In this document: one piece after another, positions 5,840 through 6,393 of the stretch
Position numbering within the stretch: position 1 is the stretch's first letter
How the letters are laid out: each line of letters starts with the position of its first letter
Assembly (NCBI GenBank): GCA_003527555.1
Contig: DPWT01000177.1
Coordinates: forward strand, 1-6,393
Length of the DNA stretch: 6,393 nt
DNA from: Verrucomicrobiales bacterium
GTDB lineage: Bacteria > Verrucomicrobiota > Verrucomicrobiia > Verrucomicrobiales > Akkermansiaceae
Reading direction: 5' to 3'
Made by a program: the position numbers and the translations under genes
The notes under the pieces: generated by a model
What the model was told of the DNA's origin: nothing
The model's database searches: none
The model's input: the letters and a program-made list of their open reading frames with translations, nothing else

Positions 5840-6393
5840 TCAGATGGTGATAGTGCCATCGAAGACGAATTCAGCCGGTCCTGTTAGGGTGACATTAGTG
5901 AATACTTGTTCGCTTGCTTTTATGAAGCCGATCTCAAGAGTATCCCCTCCTGCTACGTCAACTTTGATGGGTGAGGATGCTTTTGTGAGTAAGTTATGGA
6001 TCAGCGCACAAGCAGTCATGCCAGTGCCGCATGCAAGCGTCTCACCTTCTACTCCACGTTCGTATGTGCGAATGGCTATGTGCGAGTCGCCAGTCACGAA
6101 TGCGAAGTTGGTATTTGTTCCGTTAGGTGAGTAATGTTTGTGGTGTCTGAGCAATGCACCGTATTTAATGACGTCCAAGTTTTCTAAGTCATCGACGAAG
6201 GCAACGGTGTGGGGCACGCCGGTGTTGATCGAGTGGATAGGGCAGTCAAGCCCATCAATGGAGACAGGAGCATCCATCTCAAGATCGACTGGATCTGACA
6301 TCGCAATACGGACGTCATCGCCAAGAATTTCTGCTCTGAGCGTTCCGGCGATGGTTTCAAAGCGCACCTCAGTGGTGTCATCCCCCATCAAGT
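5840..6393 (-). CDS. dapF: Diaminopimelate epimerase, C-terminal two-thirds (5' end outside window)
   Basis: DapF converts LL-DAP to meso-DAP by a two-cysteine, cofactor-free mechanism, supplying peptidoglycan cross-linking and lysine. The frame is open to the window edge, and roughly 90 residues of the usual 270-280 are missing. The lost part should hold the first catalytic Cys (the CGNG block). Present, counting from the first full codon at 6391: NTGVPH (56-61), PNGTNTNF (89-96) and RTYERGVEGETLACGTG (108-124), with the second catalytic Cys121 in ACGTG. The codons TTG ATG at 6391-6386 are internal Leu-Met and not a true start. It is the most upstream gene of the dap cluster seen here. Any promoter or lysine-responsive leader would lie beyond the window. 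Confidence 0.95.
   Translation of the reverse strand, partial: LMGDDTTEVRFETIAGTLRAEILGDDVRIAMSDPVDLEMDAPVSIDGLDCPIHSINTGVPHTVAFVDDLENLDVIKYGALLRHHKHYSPNGTNTNFAFVTGDSHIAIRTYERGVEGETLACGTGMTACALIHNLLTKASSPIKVDVAGGDTLEIGFIKASEQVFTNVTLTGPAEFVFDGTITI

Noticed and set aside
5800..5859. Longer dapA from ATG at 5859
   Set aside because: It would add 20 unconserved residues and overlap the dapF stop. The start at 5799 gives the family-standard 292 aa.
1..6393. Defence system, mobile element, CRISPR or RNA gene
   Set aside because: No transposase, integrase, nuclease, regularly spaced repeat or tRNA-like cloverleaf was seen on either strand. Every coding stretch fits a known metabolic, transport, esterase or translation family.

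Overview
The window is a run of seven genes, all on the minus strand, so transcription goes from high to low coordinates. Read that way the order is dapF (5' end outside the window), dapA, dapB, folK, panB, a small GGQ release-factor-like gene, a large secreted sialate O-acetylesterase, and the N-terminal part of an EamA/DMT-family membrane transporter that runs off the window at position 1. No rRNA, tRNA, CRISPR array, insertion sequence or phage gene was seen, and no stretch longer than 300 bases lacks a gene.

Organism: moderate GC, DAP-type lysine/cell-wall synthesis, a signal-peptide-bearing esterase with a 'HQGFNN' block in place of the usual QGESN, and a PanB ending in a GSYPWFVPPF-type tail all suggest a Gram-negative bacterium of the PVC group. 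Verrucomicrobiota, something like the Rubritalea/Akkermansia lineage, is my best guess. This rests on remembered family resemblance and no search was run. None of the starts has a convincing Shine-Dalgarno sequence at a usable distance.

Region 2433-6393 looks like one biosynthetic transcription unit, with gaps of 6 to 40 nt between genes. DapA and DapB make dihydrodipicolinate and tetrahydrodipicolinate, and DapF makes meso-DAP for peptidoglycan and lysine. FolK makes the pyrophosphorylated pterin for folate. PanB uses 5,10-methylene-THF to make ketopantoate for CoA. The GGQ protein is a codon-independent peptidyl-tRNA hydrolase-like factor, probably for ribosome rescue. The catalytic residues I could place in DapA, DapB, FolK and PanB are present, as is the second catalytic Cys of DapF, so these enzymes look functional.

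Region 1-2432 is more accessory. A 116-nt gap separates the release-factor gene from the esterase, a likely glycan-deacetylating exoenzyme. The EamA transporter follows, and its N-terminus has no ordinary start codon in frame. An ATG at 399 would be in frame if one A were removed from a poly-A run, which suggests a sequencing error, a real frameshift or a non-canonical start.

I looked for an undescribed system and do not see one. The most worthwhile oddities are the EamA 5' end, a five-residue active-site-proximal insertion in PanB, the ArfB-like protein tucked behind panB, and the substituted esterase block.
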